A stretch of DNA of 64,000 nucleotides from Hemicordylus capensis. Its lineage: Eukaryota > Chordata > Lepidosauria > Squamata > Cordylidae. Shown here in pieces: positions 10,029 through 20,606 of this stretch. A program made the position numbers and the translations under genes. The notes under the pieces are model-generated. The model did no database searches and was not told the DNA's origin. It saw only the letters and a program-made list of their open reading frames with translations. Every line of letters starts with the position of its first letter. Position 1 is the stretch's first letter. The stretch spans positions 13,542,501 to 13,606,500 of the forward strand of contig NC_069662.1 of assembly GCF_027244095.1 (NCBI RefSeq), given 5' to 3'.

Positions 10029-10520
10029 AATTTTAGGATCCCTGAGTTAAACATGAAGCTCTTGCTTACTGTGTACTGGCTTCAGCACTGGTGTCCTCCT
10101 TTCTCCATGCCTCAGCCATGAAGAAATCTCTCTATGCTTCAGTCTCCTTGATGCCTGCAAGAAACAGAGATGGTGCTATAGTCAGTATGTTCATGTTATA
10201 TATCTTATTCTAAAGTGGTTGCCTCTCCTGACTCATTATTTTCCTCCCTTTCCACAGCGGAGATGCAAGCACGCTTCAAGTGTGTATCTATAATGGGTTC
10301 CTACCCTGGATGCTCCATTTGAAGCTTTGTTTTAGGGTTATTTAAGATAGTCTGAACCTCAGATGATCTGTAATGCCTAACCCTGTCCTTAGAGGTTCTT
10401 GTCATATGTGCCTCTACTCTTTATTCTCATGCATGATCTGTCTCTTTCTCTGAACTGGTTGAAATCTTGATTAGAGCTGGGCTCTGTGTGATGTCCCTGA
10501 GCCTCAGGAATGCATGCTCT
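10029..10520. other. Unassigned intergenic DNA
   Basis: Nothing recognised in either strand. Confidence 0.4.
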
Positions 10521-10820
10521 GGAACATAGGAACACAGGAAACTGCCATATACCAAGTCAGACCATTGGTCTATCTAGCTCAGTATTGCCTTCACAGACTG
10601 GCAGCGGCTTCTCCAAGGTTTCAGGCAGGAATCTCTCTCAGCCCTATCTTGGATAAGCCAGGGAGGGAACTTGGAACCTTCTGCTCTTCCCAGAGTGGCT
10701 TCATCCCCTGAGGGGAATATCTTACAGTGCTCACACCTCAAGTCTCCCATTGATATGCAACCCAGGCAGAACCTGCTTAACTAAGGGGACAAGTCATACT
10801 TGCTACCACAAGACCAAGAG
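10521..10820 (-). mobile_element. SINE with 5S-rRNA-like head (antisense)
   Basis: On the minus strand the head reads 'cccttagttaagcaggttct' then 'gcctgggttgcatatcaat' and 'gggagact'. This follows the internal promoter region of 5S rRNA (agctaagcagggtc...cctggtta...gggagac). The body and the tail ('ctagatagaccaatggtctg ... ttcctgtgttcc') match the tRNA-headed MIR-like SINEs of this window. Confidence 0.7.
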
Positions 10821-10822
10821 CC

Positions 10823-11275
10823 GGGTCTCACGATCTGTGAGACCCGTTTTCATTTGGTGAGCAGGGAGGGAGCCCTGGGCGGCCGGATCGGCCGCCCACA
10901 CGATTCCCGGCTCCGAGACGGAGCCGGCGGGGGCTGGGGAGCTCGGGGGCCACACGGCACCCGGAAGCCCCAGTATGCCCTGCGCAAGTGCTCAGGGCAT
11001 ACTGGGGAGACCCCCAAGCCGGGATGCTACTTTTAAGCCTCCCAGCCGGGGATCTACTCATGAGTAGCCACGCCATGGAGCCGCACTGCGGCTACTCACA
11101 AGCAGTTAGCCTGGGTTTGCGGAGCACTCGCTCCGCAAACCCGGGCTAAGAGGTGAACTACAGGAGCGGGTTAGCCGCTCCGGAACCACCAGGCTCGGCT
11201 GCGAGCCTGGTGGTTCTAACGATCACAAAAATCGGGCTAGGATTTTCCTAGCCCTATTTTTGTGATCGTAAGAAT
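10823..11275 (-). repeat. Hairpin-chain repeat, copy 4 (inverted)
   Basis: Inverted copy with well-kept stems: 11219-11241 with 11247-11269 (one mismatch in 23), 11183-11197 with 11202-11216 (perfect 15), the 'cccgggtttgcggagc'-type stem around 11110-11145, the 'ccccagtatgccctg' stem around 10970-11010, and the terminal 'gggtctcacgatctgtgaga' stem at 10823. Probably the youngest or best-preserved copy. Confidence 0.75.
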
Positions 11276-11352
11276 AGTCCCCAGCTCTCCTCTCCCAAAA
11301 AGTGGTAAAAATGCTGAACCTTTTTTTGCAAATTAGCCATTAAGGTGATCAT

Positions 11353-11645
11353 TGGAACATAGGAAGCTGCCATATACTGAGTCAGACCATTGGTCTATCT
11401 AGCTCAGTATTGTCTTCGCAGACTGGCAGCAGCTTTTCCAAGGTTGCAGGCAGGAATCTCTCCCAGCCCTATCTTGGAGATGCTGCCAGGGAGGGAACTT
11501 GGAACCTTCTGCTCTTCCCAGAGCAGCTCCATCCCCTGAGGAGAATATCTTGCAGTGCTCACACTTCTAGTCTCCCTTTCATATGCAACCAGGGTGGACA
11601 CTGCTTAGCTAAGGGGACAAGTCATGCTTGCTGCAAGACCAGCTC
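11353..11645 (-). mobile_element. SINE with 5S-rRNA-like head (antisense), second copy
   Basis: The same composite structure as 10521-10820. The minus-strand head 'ccccttagctaagcagtgtc' plus 'accctggttgcatatgaaag' and 'ggagact' resembles the 5S rRNA A-box to C-box region. The tail ends 'gcagcttcctatgttcc'. It is separated from the first copy by hairpin-chain copy 4. Confidence 0.72.
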
Positions 11646-11649
11646 TCCT

Positions 11650-11908
11650 CCACCCTCCTATCCCTACACAAGTGTCTATCTATTTAGGTTAAAATAAACA
11701 AGATTGATTGTGTCATCTGAACCCATCAATCACAGCTTATTCTAACCTACCTGCTTCAAATGCACTTCAAATCTTGGAAATGAATCTTGGGTCATTTGAA
11801 GCAAGTAGGTTAGAATAAGATGAGATTAGTGGGTTCAGACAACACAACTAATCTTGGTTTATTTTAACCTAGGAAGGAAGTAGATGTTCATGCAGGGATA
11901 GGAGTGGG
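11650..11908. mobile_element. Foldback MITE
   Basis: A long inverted repeat. The left arm has 'cctcctatccct', 'aggttaaaataaac', a 'gattgtgtcatctgaaccc' block and 'cttattctaacctacctgc'. The right arm holds their complements in reverse order to 'agggataggag' at about 11893-11903. The two arms fold over most of the 259-bp length. Non-coding. Confidence 0.75.
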
Positions 11909-13079
11909 AAGTACACATTCCTGAGACTCACGGACATTGTGGTGAGACTGGCTCTAACTAAGGTTCCATGAGACATCTGAACTAGCCCTGAGGGCCTTTT
12001 CATTTGACTGAACCATCACAACATTGCTGCTTCACTCTACCAAGATCTACCAAGATCATTGCATTCCTGAGTATCTCAATAAGCATTTCAATAATCTCTG
12101 TGGTTAATTATAAATGTAAATTGAATTGATAGCTGCTAGCTGATCTATGACTGGAGAATCAACAGGAAACCCAAAACTGAATGCAATGTGAATGAAACAT
12201 CGTGCATCAAATGAAATTAAAATTGCAGAATTAAAAAAGGAACTAACAAACAAGACAGGGAAGCAAAACCACAACTAATGTCACATCTCAGTCGCATGGT
12301 GATAATCCCAAAAAGAAGGCCCTTTCTTTCAATTTCAGCTTATTATGTCGGGGGGGGGATCAGTCTCATTAACAGCCATCACTGGGGAATTCTATAAAAT
12401 GGCTAGATTTTGCTGATTTGCCTGAATTTTTCTTCATGACAGAGAATGCAATGATTTCTACTTTAAACTTCCCTGCCTCTGGGGTGTGGGGGGGGGGCAT
12501 GAGGTGATGAAAGCATTCACTCACAAAGGCTTCATTCTAAAAATCAGCAAAGATTTGGGTCAGATTCGGCAGGTTTGGGTTAAGCGTTCTGCTGTTTAAT
12601 CCCTTGGCAACCCAAGGGAGGGAGGGAAAGATGCCAAAACCATGCCCCCCTCCCCCACATGCAAAGTGGGTCCTTGTGGGTCTGCAGCCTTCCTTCCATC
12701 ATTGGAGGGCCAAGGATCATGCCAACCAGTGGCCCTCAGAGCAATAAGTAGTGTCTATTTAGACACCACTATATTATTTGTGCATACTGAGGCATGTTTT
12801 TGTCTGAATGACTGTACCTGCACTCCCCTTAAAAGTGAGCCTTGATCCAGCACCCCTCAGATACAAGGTACAGACAGGAAGTGCATTACAGTACATGAAC
12901 TGAGCATAACATGTGAATACATACATTCATACAGAAGTGTACATATGTACTTGGTACACAGAGTGTACATGCGCTGAAAAGTACTCATGAATGTTCTACA
13001 CAGGAACAACTACCATGTTCCTGCAGATTAAAATGTTCACTGACTGGTTTCTTAGTGTTTCTTTTCTTAATGTAAAATG
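11909..13079. other. Unassigned intergenic DNA
   Basis: No gene supported. It has G-rich runs at 12350-12358 and 12488-12498. Short open frames near 12642-12845 and 12991-13311 have no recognisable motif. Confidence 0.4.
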
Positions 13080-13206
13080 TGTGACCATTCAGCCTTTGTC
13101 TTATTATGTATTATTTATTTTTCATGTAAACCACTTTGAGAATTTTGTTGAAGAGCAGTATATAACTATTCATAGTAGTAGTATTAGTAGTAGTAGTAGT
13201 AGTAGT
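13080..13206 (+). mobile_element. L2-type LINE 3' end with (TAG)n tail
   Basis: A 'catgtaaaccactttgaga' block and 'gagcagtatataactatt' match the 3' UTR type also seen at 52907-52985, followed by an (AGT)n tail at 13176-13206. Strongly 5'-truncated. Confidence 0.6.
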
Positions 13207-13311
13207 AAAGCTATACTTGCTCATCCTGTACAAATTGCTGAAGGGCATCTGGTGCATGCTATTATGTACAACACATTAGCCAGGCATAAGACCCATGTAT
13301 TTGATAGGTAG

Positions 13312-13761
13312 TGGCCCCAATCGCACGTAACAGGAAACCGAGTTAAAGGAGCCTGAGGTTGAGTTTCCTGTACATCCGAATTCATGAATCCTCAATCCCA
13401 TCAGAAAAGCGACCCGAGGTTTCCCTTCCCAAACTCCAGTTTGAAACCTCGGGCTGTAGTGAGTTTCACTGCTCCCACCTGAGTTTTGCAGCTGCCAGCA
13501 TTACATCCGAATGCTGGACTGCAGGCTGCATTGGCTGGTACTGGAGTTGAGGGAGGAAACTCTTTCGTCTCTCCGGCTGTGATTGGCTGCTGGGGCTGTC
13601 CTTCATGCCAGAAGGAAGCCCCGCTCCTCTCTGCAGTCTCCCTGACTGCAGTTCAGTTCCTGTCCATTTCATCCAAAGGTGGACAGGGAAGCACATTGGG
13701 GGGAGGGTGGAACCATGGGTTCATTGGACCCTCAGTGCCACATTATGTGTGAATGGGGCAA
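13312..13761 (+). mobile_element. MITE with CCCCA(T)TCRCACRT ends
   Basis: Left end 'ggccccaatcgcacgtaac' and right end 'cacattatgtgtgaatgggg' are imperfect inverted repeats. An inner stem pairs 'cgaggtttcccttcccaaac'-like sequence with 'gaaacctcgggctg'. The element is inverted relative to the decayed copy at 5690-5958. No transposase is present. Confidence 0.6.
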
Positions 13762-14486
13762 GTGTAACTGGGTCCACATACAGTATCATTTTTATTGATC
13801 AAAGGGCGTACTTGGCATCTAGATAGCCTCTGTTATTTCACTAAGAAGGATTTGTTGTTGGTAACAGTTTCAGGTCCAATGTTTGTCTGTAGGCTAACAA
13901 TTACATAGCCTGAAGAGTTTCGTTGAGACTTGTACCACTTACAAGAATGGGATGCAGTTCCTTTATGATGTGTTTTAATACCTTCAGCTGAGGGCTGTAG
14001 GTTATAACTGAAACTCTGATTTGTTGTTTTAGTTGTATACATTGAAACAGCTGTTTTCTTGGTATTCATCTTGCCCTAGAGGTCTGGTTCCCTACAGCAT
14101 GGGTTTTATTTAATGTGCAACTAGTTACAAAATATGCAGGTTTTTTAATTAAAAAAACCCAAACAGTTCAGTTCTAAAAGAACATTTGTGTTGCTCAGAA
14201 ATTCAAATCATGCAAAAATTGTATTATCTTAGATGATGTAAAAAGTGACTGGTAAGAATGAGAACAGTAAAGTGAGTAGTCCACACTGCTCTAGAACCCA
14301 GATCCTGTCCTAAGTGGACCCATTTCTCCTCCCACTGTCAAAGATGCTCCCCACAGATTCCACAGCTTCCACAGTCTTCACGAATGAATATACAGTAACA
14401 CTCTCCTGCAATAGTGCTGTCAAATTCCCAGTTCTGAAGATTTTCTCCCACTTTATGTAGGCTTCTAAATATAATTGAATGACATA
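13762..14486. other. Mostly unassigned; possible old retroelement trace
   Basis: On the minus strand around 14000-13900 one frame reads 'VITYSPQLKVLKHIIKELHP', reminiscent of a block found in some non-LTR or Penelope-like reverse transcriptase proteins. It is short and isolated, so I do not name a family. The rest shows nothing. Confidence 0.25.
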
Positions 14487-14562
14487 GGGACATAGGAAAC
14501 TGCCTTCTACTGAATCAGACCATTGGTCCATCTAGCTCAGTATTGTCCACACTGACTGGCAG
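14487..14562 (-). mobile_element. MIR-like SINE tail cut by the hAT element
   Basis: 'aaactgccttctactgaatc' and 'ccattggtccatctagctca' are the antisense tail of the SINE family. The sequence stops exactly at the hAT left end (14563). The missing SINE remainder is not seen to the right, so the hAT's far flank has been lost or moved. Confidence 0.7.
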
Positions 14563-15099
14563 TAGGGATGTGCGATTCGGTTCGGATCCGAACCGGTTTG
14601 GATCCAAATTGGCCCGGTTCGGCGGTTCGAATCCGAACCTAACCAGGCCGTTTCGGATCCGAAATGTTTCGGATCTGAACCGAATCCGAACTGATTCTGA
14701 TCCGAACCGGTTCGGATTTTCCAAACCGGTTCGGATGCACCATAGGCCTGTATAGGCCTTTAAATAAAGTTTAAAGTGTGTCCTCCATTTTGTGGCTCCT
14801 TCTTGCAACTTTTACTCCTGGCATCCATTTTGTGAGGCTATTTTTCAGGCATTGCATTGGCTGCGCTATTGATCCTTTGATTGGCCAGAATGAGTCTTGC
14901 GCTCTGGTAGGCTGTTGGCTGTTGCACTGTTGAGAGTTGGCACCCTGTTGGTAAGGGGGGGAGTGCAAAGCTGGGGGGTCCCAAAGGAGGGAGTTTCAAA
15001 CCTATATAAACCAAGCCTCTTGCCTAGAAAATTCTCTTTGGCTGCAGTTGTGGGATAATCATCTGAGACCCTTGCTCTTTGCTGCTGGTGTCTGTGAGT

Positions 15100-17660
15100 C
15101 CCTGACTGTGTCCTATAGTGTGTGTCTCTGTGTCTCTCTCTGAGTGTGTTGTTGTGCCACCTTCTTTTGTCCATCTGCCCTCTGTGTCTGTCTGTCTGTC
15201 CAAAGTTACCTTCTTTACTTTTCCCTCAACTTTTCCTGTTGCTTTTCTTCTTTTTTCCCCTCCTTTCCTCATCCTCCCTTTTTTCTCTCATTCCTCCTCC
15301 TTCTCTGACTATTTGGCTAGCTTCCCCTCCCCCACCCCCACCCATCTGCATTGCTTTCATTTATTGCTGTTATTATTTGTGCCTTGCCTCCCCCCCACAC
15401 ACCCCTTTTGATTTTCATTCCATTGGGTTCTTTATTCCTTCTGCTGTGTTAATTTATATATTTGCTGCTTTGGTTGGTTTAATTGTTAATTAATTTGTGT
15501 GCTATTGCTTTTCCTGTGCTGTGATTTTAATTGGTTTTCTTTGATTCGATTGCATTTGCATTATCTGATTGCTCCCCTCCCCTCTGTGCACCTGCTCCTG
15601 CCCTCCCCTCTCCCATCCAGAACCCCAAACCCACCCCACCCCAGTTGTTCCCACCTCCCATCCAGCTTTCTCCCCATTGCTGCTGCCTGCCTGAGTTCGG
15701 CTTTCTTTGTTGAGAGACTGAGGTTTTTAATTTATATTATTGTTGAAATTGGTTTTTTGTCTTTTTGTTTCTCCTTTGGTGGTTGAGTGGGCCTTTTTGG
15801 TTGCCCCCCTCCCCCGAGATCTCCTGCCCAGTTTTTGCTGCTGGTTTTTTCATTGATTTAAATTGGGTTTTTTGATTCATTGGCTTGTCTCTCTGATAGT
15901 TATTAATTGATTTGTTCCCCTATGTGTGGCCCTGCCTGCTCCTCCCACCCTCCCTCCTCCAAGACTCCCCACCCCAGTTGTTCCCACCTCCCATCCAGCT
16001 TTCTCCCCATTGCTGCTGCCTGAGTTCTGCTTTTTCGTTTGCTGTTTGTTGATACCCCCTCCCCTTCCTCCCAACACCCCCCTGCCACATTGAAACACCC
16101 CCCCCAACACACCCTCTTGTCTCTCCTCTTCTTGCCCCTGACTCCCTTTACATACCCCAGACCCCTTGCCACACTCAGCCCCCCGAAACACACCCTCTGG
16201 TCTCTCCTCTTCTTGCCCCGACTCCCTTTACATACCCCAAACCCCTTGCCACACACTCACCCCCCCCCCAACACACCCTCTGGTCTCTCCTCTTGGGACC
16301 GCTGCTGCTGCTGTCCCCCCACACCTGAATCCCCCCTCCCTGCTGCTACATCACAGCTCCCCCCTCCGTGGTGCTCCTCCTCTCCTCTCTCTCTCTCTCT
16401 CTCCCCCCCCATCCCTTCACTTCTTCCCACAGCTGCAGCCACACAGTAGCCTACCACCTCCGACCTCACACACCTGGTCCCTGCCATGGTTTTTTGTTTT
16501 TTTTCCCCTGAAAGTTGTTCATTTCATTTGTCTCTGCTTGGGCATGAGTTGAGCAACACAAATAGTGTTGTCTCCTCATTTCTGCCCCTCCATTGCTGAT
16601 CTACCCTGGTTGCCTGTGCCTCATGCGGCCGCCCTGTCTGTGTCCTAGCCCAGGGGTGGCTGGCTGGCTGGGGCACATCCGTGACCAGCAGTGTGCAGCA
16701 GGAGAAGCACCGGAAGAAGAGGGGTGTGCACAATTGTGTGCACCTTTTGTTGCCCCCTTTCCCTCCCTAGTTGGCGGTTTTAAATAGGGACACCCCTATT
16801 TTTAAATGCATTTGGGTGTGGGGAGGGACACTTGGAGATGTACTGTTGTAACTTGTGTCTTGCTTGATGAAGAAATTGCTGCTGTGTGTTGCATTGCATG
16901 CTTCTCTTGCAGGTGGTTTTTTAACAGGTTCCCCAACATCCCACCCCACCCCACCCCACCAGGTCATTATGTTTTGAAGATATATGATGATGTTCCATGC
17001 TGCCATCAAGTGTTTGCTGCTGCTTGCTTGCCTTGGGCAGAGTGGGTGGGTTCTCTCTATGAAAGTGCAATTGGGTTCTGATAGTGCAATTTGGGTTTTG
17101 TGAAATTGAAAGTTCCTAAATAGGCTGCATTGCAAGGTTGATGCTCCCCACAGCATTACTTGAAACCCCCCCCCCCAGAACCACACACTGTATTCAGTTC
17201 ACTAAAGAAGGGTTTCCTTTGATTTGCAGGTTCCCAAGCTTTGACTGCGTCCCTCCCCCCCCCCGTAGGTGCTGTGCCCTCCCCCCATCCATTCTCCCCA
17301 TAATAATAAAAAGACTTGCCCCCCACCCCACAACTACTCCACCCAACTGCCCATGCCACCCACCCCAGGGGTCCACCCTTTCCCCAATTTAAAAAACAAC
17401 AACAACAACAACAACCCAGCCCCATCTCCCCAATTGGCTTAACACCCCAATTTCAAAAGGTTACCTTCCCCCCTCACTTCAATTGGCTTTTTCCCCATAT
17501 CAAAAAGTCTTCCCTTCCCCCCAATTGGCTTTTTCCAATCAAATTTTTTTTCCCCGCCACCTCCAAATCAATTGGCTTTTTTTTTTTTGCCCCTTCCCAC
17601 CCCCTCCAAATTATTTTTTTGCCCCTTTCTGGCCTTCCTCTTAAAGTCTCCCTCCTTACC
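15100..17660 (+). other. Strongly pyrimidine-rich leader inside the hAT element
   Basis: For about 2.5 kb the plus strand is dominated by C and T, with (CT)n at 16384-16401, poly-C runs and 'ttcttttttcccctcctttc'-like tracts. A 50-bp block ('ccagttgttcccacctccca' onward) occurs at 15641 and again 333 bp later at 15974. Long open frames here on both strands are Pro/Leu/Ser- or Gly-rich by composition and are not real genes. 'ttgcaggtggttttttaacag' near 16909-16929 could be a splice acceptor region for the transposase. Confidence 0.6.
16106..16296 (+). repeat. 81-83-bp tandem repeat, about 2.3 units
   Basis: Units start at 16106, 16187 and 16270 with 'aacacaccctc', followed by 'tctctcctcttcttgcccc' and 'gactccctttacatacccc'. 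The third unit is partial. Confidence 0.8.
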
Positions 17661-17669
17661 TAAGCAAGC

Positions 17670-20438
17670 ATGTCTGAGCAACGTGAGCGCCGTGTGGTGG
17701 CCAGGCCTCGCATAAGGTTGCCAGGCAGAGGTGGGAGAGGCCAGGTGCGGGGTGTGCCTGCAGCGGCTGTGGCGCAGAGAGCAGGGAGAGGACACAGGGA
17801 GCCTGAGGATACCCCGCTCCTCCCCATTGGACAAATCTTTGCCCCAGCTCTGGGTTTTGTCTGCAGGCTTGATTTCCCCCTGCCTGCTGCCGGCAATCGC
17901 GGCAGAGTCAGAGGCATTAGGGCTGTGGTGGGTCCCTCCTCGGTGGCACCAGGTGCTGCTGGGGCACCGCCAGTGGTGGTGGAGGAGGAGACTGTGGATG
18001 TGGGAGAGCAGGTAGAGGGCGGTGAGGACCATGCGGCTGGCAGCGATGCAGCCAGGTTCTCCCTCCCTCTGGGGCCCCTCCCCTCTATCCTTTCACCGCT
18101 CAGTGGGTCCCCCCTCGTGAAGCCCGCCACTCAGGGGAACGGTCTGCCGAGGTGGTGGAGGAGAGGCCTGCCTCTCCTCTGCCAGTGGAGCCGGGCCCTT
18201 CCTCTCATGTGGAGGGCGGAAGGGGCGGGTTGGGTGGCAGCAATGGGCAGGCAGCGGCGGCCACCCCCCCCCCCCCCAGGACTGCAGCCACCCAGCAAGA
18301 AAAGGCCTAAGACATCGCCCAGGGCAAAGGAGGCCAAGGGCAGCAGTGTATGGGAGCATTTTGAGGTCCCTCAAGATGACCCATTCCATGCCCGCTGTGT
18401 CCACTGCAGGATGCAGGTCAGCCATGGCAAGGTTCTGGGGCACCTGGGTACGACACCCATGTGGAGGCACATGGAGCATCACCACCCAGGTCTCCGTGCA
18501 TCTGCCACTAGGGTGGACAATGGCAGTGTGCCTGCACCAGCCAAAAGGCACTCTACACTGCCAGTCCAGCGGTGGACACAGGTGTCAGGCAGCCAGCGTA
18601 CTGTTCATGTGGACCATCATCACCTCAGCCGCCTCATAGGAGAGATGATTTCCACCGATGACCAGCTGTTTCAGGTGGTTGAGAACTCCGGCTTCCGCCG
18701 GATACTCCAGTACCTGGTGCCCGAATACATCATCCCCTCAAGGACCACGTTCAGCCGGAACGTGGTCCCCTCCCTGTACCGCAAGTGCAGTGAGCTCGTG
18801 TCAGCCGGGCTACATGCGGCTCCGGCGGGCACCAGTGTGCATTTCACGACTGATCTCTGGACCAGTGTCAGTGGGATGCACGCTGCTTTCCTGGCCCTCA
18901 CTGCCCACTGGTGGGGACCGGAGAGTGAGGGGACCTCCTTGGGCGATGCTTCCGGGTCTGGCGCGGCTCCCGCTGCACTACAGCACAAGTGGGCCGTTCC
19001 GCAGGTGGAGACGATGGACACGAGGCACACCGGGGAGGAGGTGGCGGCTGTACTCGACCGCCAGATAGAGGAGTGGATTGGCAGGTGTCCACACCTCTCC
19101 TGCAGCTTCATTTTCACAGACAATGGAGCCAACGTTACCGCCGCTGTCGAGACAGTCATGGGCAGTGTGAACATACGGTGTATGGCACACACGCTCCATC
19201 TGACCGTCAGGGACGCCCTTGGCCTTAAGGAGCTGAAGGCGTCCCAGGAGAAGGGCCGCCCCACCCCCGGTGCTGCTGCTGCCACAGCCACGTTTGTCAA
19301 GAAGGCTTGCAAGGTGGCCGCCCACTTCCACCGCAGCGAGAAGTCCAGGAGACTGCTTCGCAAGAAGCAGGATGAACTTGGGCTTCCTCGCCACCTCATC
19401 CCGATGGATGTAGAGATGCGGTGGAACTCCACCTTCCTCCTTTTCCAGTGCCTGTTGGAGCAGGAGAGAGCCCTTGTCGCCCTGGCGAGGGACGGGTCCT
19501 TGGCCGTCTGTGACCTCTCGAATGCAGAGTGGAAGCAGATGTCCGAGGCGGTGTCAGCACTCGAGCCCTTCCAGTTTGCCACAAAGGGCTTGTGTGCCGA
19601 CACCACTCCCTTGAGCCAGGTGCTGCCCACAGCTATGGGTCTGGATAAGCTGATGGGCAAACTCCAGATTTCTCTGACCACGCCAGAGGTTCATGCTCTG
19701 GCTGGGAGGCTGAAGTCTGGGGTTGACAAGCGGCTCATTGGTGAGCTGGGAGACAGGGAGGAGTATGTCCTCGCTTGTCTCTGTAATCTAGCCATCAAGG
19801 GCAATGCCGTGAGTGCCGGCGACTTGCCCGGGTGGAGGGACCTCCTGGTACAGAAGGTGAGGGAGGAGGAGGCTGCTAGGGCCCGCAGAGACCAGGAGGT
19901 TGGTAGTGGTGTGGGGGCAGCCCCCGCAGCCCAACCCACGCCCAGCAGTAGCGTGGGCGGCCAGCCGGCGTCAGCAACCCCTTCCCCTCTCTCATCCCAG
20001 TCCAGCAGTGTGGCATCCCAGGCAGCGCCAACGCAGCAGCCAGTTGCTCCTGCCGCAAAATCCACCCAGTGGTTTCAGCAGGTGTGCTTTGGCGCCTTGC
20101 CTGGTGTGCGGGAGGCTCAACCTGCCAGGCCCCCCTCCAGTGCTGAGCAATGCATTGCACAGTACTTGGAGGAGCCTGTGGAGGAAGACAGCGTGGACTG
20201 CGCACAGTTCTGGGCGACCCGCTGCCAAGTCTGGCCGGACCTGGCGGTGGTTGCTGTGCGCCTCCTCTCCTACCCCCCAACTAGTGTCCAGAGCTAGCGG
20301 GTGTTTTCACATGCCGGGGACGTGGTGACACCCTCTCGCTCCTGCTTGGATGCTGGTCTGGTGGAGCAGTTGGTCTTCCTCAAGATCAACCTCCCCCTGC
20401 TGGGCTACCCCAAGCTGGAGTTTGACCTGGGTGAGTGA
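17670..20438 (+). pseudogene. hAT transposase (BED finger, RNase H-like core, hATC), one premature stop
   Basis: Cut-and-paste transposase. The frame is open for 875 codons to a TAG at 20295-20297, and the same frame then continues 46 codons to TGA at 20436. The N-terminal ~215 residues are Arg/Gly/Pro-rich. A BED zinc finger follows at about 227-276 ('ARCVHCRM' C-x2-C, 'MWRHMEHHH' histidines). The catalytic core shows 'HFTTDLWTS' (Asp about 394) and 'FIFTDNGANVTA' (Asp about 484), with 'IRCMAHTLHLTV' and 'MRWNSTF' blocks. The C-terminal hATC region has 'QFWATRCQVWPDLAVVAVRL', then SVQS-stop-'RVFSHAGDVV'. The stop replaces the Glu of the conserved Ser-Glu-Arg triplet (GAG to TAG), so a single base breaks an otherwise full protein. 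'gggtgagtg' at 20429 could be a splice donor. The fragment at 3896-4290 is a relative. Confidence 0.88.
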
Positions 20439-20579
20439 TTACCGTGGTTGCCCCATGGTTGGTCACCTGCCTGGCTCAACCTCTGTGCTCATCCCTACCC
20501 TCCCCCCTTCCACCTCTAGCTGAGCTGACGTGACAGATGCTGAGCCGTGCCAGCCAGTCGCAGCGTGCAGTGCCCACAC

Positions 20580-20606
20580 AGATGCAGTGGTAGTAGTAGT
20601 AGTAGT
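20580..20606 (+). repeat. (GTA)n trinucleotide repeat
   Basis: About six GTA/TAG units in the hAT 3' non-coding region. Confidence 0.8.

Noticed and set aside
11580-11645. Possible 5S rRNA gene on the minus strand
   Set aside because: Only the promoter-like portion matches, and it is fused to a SINE body and tail. Not a full 5S gene.
13833-14069. 78-residue minus-strand frame as a gene
   Set aside because: No domain. A neighbouring frame hints weakly at a retroelement but is too short to name.
16039-16552. Long Pro/Ser/Leu-rich open frames at 15.1-16.6 kb
   Set aside because: They arise from C/T-rich simple sequence. No domain, and all three frames are open at once.
18671-19681. 336-residue open frame on the minus strand
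   Set aside because: It lies wholly opposite the hAT transposase, which shows family motifs. The reverse frame has none and is open because of GC-rich codon composition.
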